Source: Amblyomma americanum (taxonomy: Eukaryota; Arthropoda; Arachnida; Ixodida; Ixodidae). Taken from it: a stretch of 64,000 nucleotides of DNA. Below are positions 60,642-64,000 of the stretch, piece by piece. The position numbers were made by a program, and so were the translations under genes. The DNA is taken from assembly GCF_052857255.1 (NCBI RefSeq), contig NC_135500.1, positions 45,014,772 to 45,078,771 of the forward strand, given 5' to 3'. The notes under the pieces are model-generated. The model did not search any database. It saw only the letters and a program-made list of their open reading frames with translations, and was not told the origin of the DNA. Numbering within the stretch: position 1 is the stretch's first letter; each line of letters opens with the position of its first letter.

Positions 60642-63600
60642 GATCGTTTTGTCTAAAACAGCTTGCTTCGTTGTATTAAGCACGAATACATGCTTTTTGC
60701 GCAGTTATAAGAGAAAAAGTTTTGACGCGTATCACAGGGACACTTGTAAAACCGGTGTTCAGATTTAGCTCGTTTCGGTCTAAAACAGCCTGTCTCGTTG
60801 TATTAAGCACGAATACATGCTTTTCGCGCAGTTATGAGAGAAAAAGTTTTGACGCGTATCACACGGACACTTGTAAAACCGATCCGTTCAGATTTAGCTC
60901 GTTTCGGTCTAAAACAGCTTGTTTTCTTGTATTAAGCACGAATACATGCTTTTCGCGCACGTATGAAAGAAAAAGTTTTGACGCATATCACACGGACACT
61001 TGTAAATCCGATGGGTTCAGATCTAGCTCGCTTTGGTCTAAAACAGCTTGTTTCGTTGTATTAAGCACTAGTACATGCTTTTCGCGCAGTTATGAGAGAA
61101 AAAGTTTTGAGGCCTATCACACGGACACTTGCAAAAAGCGATGTGTTCAGGTCTAGCTCGTTTCGGTCTACAACAGCTTGTCTCGTTGTATTAAGCACGA
61201 ATACATGCTTTTCGCGCAGTTATCAGAGACAAAGTTTTGACGCGTATCACACGGACACTTGTAAATCCGATGGGTTCAGATCTAGCTCACTTTGGTCTAA
61301 AACAGCTTGTTTCGTTGTATTAAGCGCTAGTAAATGCTTTTCGCGAACTTATGAGAGAAAAGGATTTGACGCGTATCACACGGACACTTGTAAAACCAAT
61401 GTGTTCAGATTTAGCTTGTTTCGGTCTAAAACAGCTTGTTGCGCTGTATTAAGCACGAATACATGCTTGTCGCGTAGGTATGAGAGAAAACGTTTTGACG
61501 CCTATCACACGAACACTTGCAAAACCGATGTGTTTGGATCTAGCTCGTTTTGGTCTAAAACAGCTTGTTTCGTTGTATGAAGCACGAATACATGCTTTTC
61601 GAACATTTATAAGAGAAAACGTTTTGACGCGTATCACACAGACACTTGTAAAACCGATGTGTTCAGATCTAGCTTGTTTTGGTATAAAACAGCTTGTTGC
61701 TTTGTATTAGGCACGAATACATGCTTTTCGCGCAGGTATGAAAGAAAAAGTTTTGGCGCCTATCACACGGACACTTGCAAAACCGATGTGTTTAGATTTA
61801 GCTCGTTTCGGTCTAAAACAGCTTATTTCGTTGTTTTAAACACGAATACACGCTTTTCGCGAAGTTATGAGAGAAAAATATTTGACGCGTATCACACGGA
61901 CACTTGTAAAACCGATGTGCTCAGATCTAGCTCGTTTTGGTCGAAAACAGCTTGTTTCGTTGTATTAAGCACGAATACATGCTTTTCGCGAACTTATGAG
62001 AGAAAAAATTTTGACGCGTATCACACGGACACTTGTAAAACCGATGTGTTCAAATTTAGCTCGTTTCGGTCTAAAACAGCTTGTTTCGTTGTTTTAAGAA
62101 CGATTACATGATTTTCGCGCAGTTATGAGAGAAAACGTTTTGACGGCTATCACACGGACACTTGTAAAACCGATGTGTTCAGATCAAACCCGTTTCGGTC
62201 TAAAACAGCTTGTTTCGTTGTATTAAGCACGAATACATGTTTTCGCGCAGTTATAAGAGAAAAAGTTTTGACGCGTATCACACGGACAATTATAAAATCG
62301 AGGTGTTCAGATCTAGCTCGTTTTGGTCTAAAACAGCTTGTTTCGTTGTAATAAGCACGAATATATGATTTTCGCGAACTTATGAGAGAAAATGTATCGA
62401 CGCGTATCACACGGACACTTGTAAAACCGATGTGTTCAGATTTAGCTAGTTTCGGTCTAAAACAGCTTGTTTCGTTGTTTTAAGAACGAATACATGCTTT
62501 TCGCGCAGTTATGAGAGAAAACGTTTTGACGCCTATCACACGGACACTTGCAAAGCCGATGTTTTTGGATCAAGCCCGTTTTGGTCTAAAACAGCTCTTT
62601 TCGTTGTATGAAGCACGAATACAAGCTTTTCGCGCAGTTATAAGAGAAAACGTTTGACGCGTATCACACGGGCACTTGTAAAAGCGATGTGTTCAGATCT
62701 AGCTTGTTTTGGTATAAAACAGCTTGTTTCTTTGTATTAGGCACGAATACATGCTTTTCGCGCAGGTATGAAAGAAAACGTTTTGACGCCTATCACACAG
62801 ACACTTGCAAAACCGATGTTTAGATCTAGCTCCTTTCGGTATAAAACAGCTTGTCTCGTTTTAAGCAAGAATACATGCTTTTCGGGAAGTTATGAGAGAA
62901 AAAATTTTGACGCGTATCACACGGACACTTGTAAAACCAATGTGTTCATATCTAGCTCGTTTTGGTCTAAAACAGCTTGTTTCGTTGTATTAAGCACGAA
63001 TACATGCTTTTCGCGAACTTATGAGAGAAAAAGTTTTGACGCGTATCACCCGGACACTTGTAAAACCGATGTGTTCAGATTTAGCTCGTTTCGGTTTAAA
63101 ACAGCTTGTTTCGTTGTTTTAAGAACGATTACATGCTTTTCGCGCAGTTATGAGAGAAAACGTTTTGACGGCTATCACACGGACACTTGTAAAACCGATG
63201 TGTTCAGATCAAACCCGTTTCGGTATAAAACAGCTTCTTTCGTTGTATTAAGCACGAATACATGTTTTCGCGCAGTTATAAGAGAAAAAGTTTTGACGCG
63301 TATCACATGGACACTTGTAAAACCGATGTGTTCAGATTCAGCTCGTTTCGGTCTAAAACAGCTTGCCTCGTTGTATTAAGCACGAATACATGCTTTTCGC
63401 GCAGTTCATAACTTCAGAAAAAGTTTTCACGCGTATCACACGGACAATTATAAAATCGAGGTGTTCAGATCTAGCTCGTTTTGGTCTAAAACAGCTTGTT
63501 TCGTTGTAATAAGCACGAATATATGCTTTTCGCGAACTTATGAGAGAAAAAGTATCGACGCGTATCACACGGACACTTGTAAAAGTGATGTGTTCAGATT

Positions 63601-64000
63601 TAGCTCATTTCGGTCTAAAACAGCTTGTCTCATTGTATTAAGCACGAATACATGCTTTTCGCGCAGTTATGAGAGAAAAAGTTTTTTCGCGTATCACACG
63701 GACACTTGTAAAACCAATGTGTTCAGATTTAGCTCGTTTCTGTCTAAAACAGCTTGATTCGTTGCATTAATCACGAATACATGCTTTTCGCGCAGGTATG
63801 AAAGAAAAAGTTTTGAGGCCTATCACACGGGCACTTGCAAAACCGATGTTTAGAATTCCGTTTCGGTCTAAAACAGCTTGTCTCGTTTTAAGCAAGAATA
63901 CATGCTTTTCGCGAAGTTATGAGAGAAAAAGTTTTGACGCGTATCACAAGGACACTTGCAAAACCGATGTGTTTAGATTTAGCTCGTTTCGGTCTAAAAC
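60642..64000 (+). repeat. Terminal mosaic segment, open to the right
   Basis: The segment 60,642-60,830 follows 51,709-51,897 and 60,829-61,580 follows 53,696-54,448. Then 61,659-62,040 follows 44,545-44,930 and 62,430-62,870 follows 46,740-47,170. Finally 62,880-64,000 follows 47,430-48,550, including GGGAAGTTATG (a CGCG-core loss near 62,884) and EcoRI at 63,853. The window ends inside a monomer (…GGTCTAAAAC), so the array continues beyond it. Confidence 0.8.

Larger units (their letters stand above)
1..64000. repeat. Satellite DNA array, ~129-bp monomer, head-to-tail
   Basis: Every part of the window is a copy of one ~129-bp unit in the same orientation, about 500 copies in all. Invariant or near-invariant pieces recur each period: TATCACACGGACACTTG, AAAACCGATGTG, GTCTAAAACAGCTTG, CACGAATACATGC and TTTTCGCG. 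Single copies range from about 110 to 133 bp because of recurrent small indels. I see no non-satellite insertion, inversion, RNA gene or host gene, so this entry also covers all gene-free stretches. Long homogeneous head-to-tail arrays of this kind are known from centromeric and heterochromatic satellites of eukaryotes; placing this one at a centromere is inference. I do not recognise the family by sequence. Confidence 0.97.

Noticed and set aside
207..63568. Minus-strand open frames of 60-86 codons (motifs such as RVKTFSLI and KACIRA).
   Set aside because: They are antisense readings of the same monomer. The consensus has a stop each period (from TTAAGC), and the frames exist only where a variant removes it.
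30..63757. More than 150 forward open frames encoding a 43-residue repeat (SKTACF…NTCFS…YERK…AYHTDTCK), as a possible cysteine-rich repeat protein family.
   Set aside because: The period is divisible by three and one consensus frame lacks stops, so open frames are expected. Shared 1-, 4- and 5-bp indels break the frame throughout, and the one pair I compared shows a neutral mix of changes. There is no start context, intron signal or unique exon.
1..64000. CRISPR array or bacterial repeat region.
   Set aside because: The whole 129-bp unit is repeated with no unique spacers, and there are no cas-like genes. Nothing prokaryotic is present.
1..64000. Transposable element, LTR or tandemly arrayed gene such as 5S rRNA or histone.
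   Set aside because: No terminal repeats, target-site duplications, polymerase motifs, tRNA-like boxes or rRNA-like sequence are visible. The unit is too short and too regular.
1..64000. Telomeric or subtelomeric repeat.
   Set aside because: No short G-rich telomere motif (TTAGGG, TTAGG or similar) occurs in tandem anywhere in the window.

Overview
The whole 64,000-base window is one uninterrupted satellite DNA array. The monomer is about 129 bp (monomer 1 is exactly 1-129, and the next starts at 130). It repeats head-to-tail on one strand about 500 times from the first base to the last. I found no unique sequence, host gene, RNA gene, recognisable transposon or inversion. The many open reading frames are a by-product: 129 is divisible by 3, and one forward frame of the typical monomer has no stop codon.

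This is a eukaryotic genome, most likely a centromeric, pericentromeric or other heterochromatic block. The species cannot be read from the sequence. A hand count on a typical monomer gives about 41% GC and 10 CpG against about 5.4 expected. This lack of CpG depletion fits a lineage or locus with little CpG methylation, such as many invertebrates, but that is inference.

Higher-order structure is rich and nested. From 1 to about 13.74 kb there are five units of one family, starting at 1, 3218, 6306, 8748 and 10167; the first four are 25, 24, 19 and 11 monomers long. A 2,936-bp segment follows in tandem (13.74-16.68 and 16.68-19.61 kb) and recurs in part at 34.16-37.86 kb. A 3,723-bp unit is tandemly duplicated at 22.86-30.31 kb, with an 11-monomer subunit inside it. 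A 2.47-kb block at 28.73-31.20 kb recurs at 31.93-34.40 kb. On a larger scale, about 17.24-26.23 kb is repeated as about 34.16-42.38 kb, with the offset shrinking in single-monomer steps (16,920, 16,405, 16,281, 16,152). About 42.4-47.4 kb is a mosaic of pieces seen elsewhere. The last 17 kb holds blocks repeated at 4,971, 7,030, 2,060 and 2,029 bp; the 2,029-bp pair (56.585-60.641 kb) differs at only two positions I could find, so it is the youngest expansion seen.

Marker monomers trace this history: a 'CATAACTTCAG' type (30 copies), a 15-bp deletion type (9 copies, each about 100 bp before a CATAACTTCAG copy), and an EcoRI-bearing type (14 copies, none before 15.7 kb). The monomer also carries an imperfect hairpin, AT runs spaced about 10 bp, and CpG palindromes. 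There is no operon or pathway here; what can be described is satellite structure and its evolution by unequal exchange. Block borders are read by eye and are good to roughly tens of bases.
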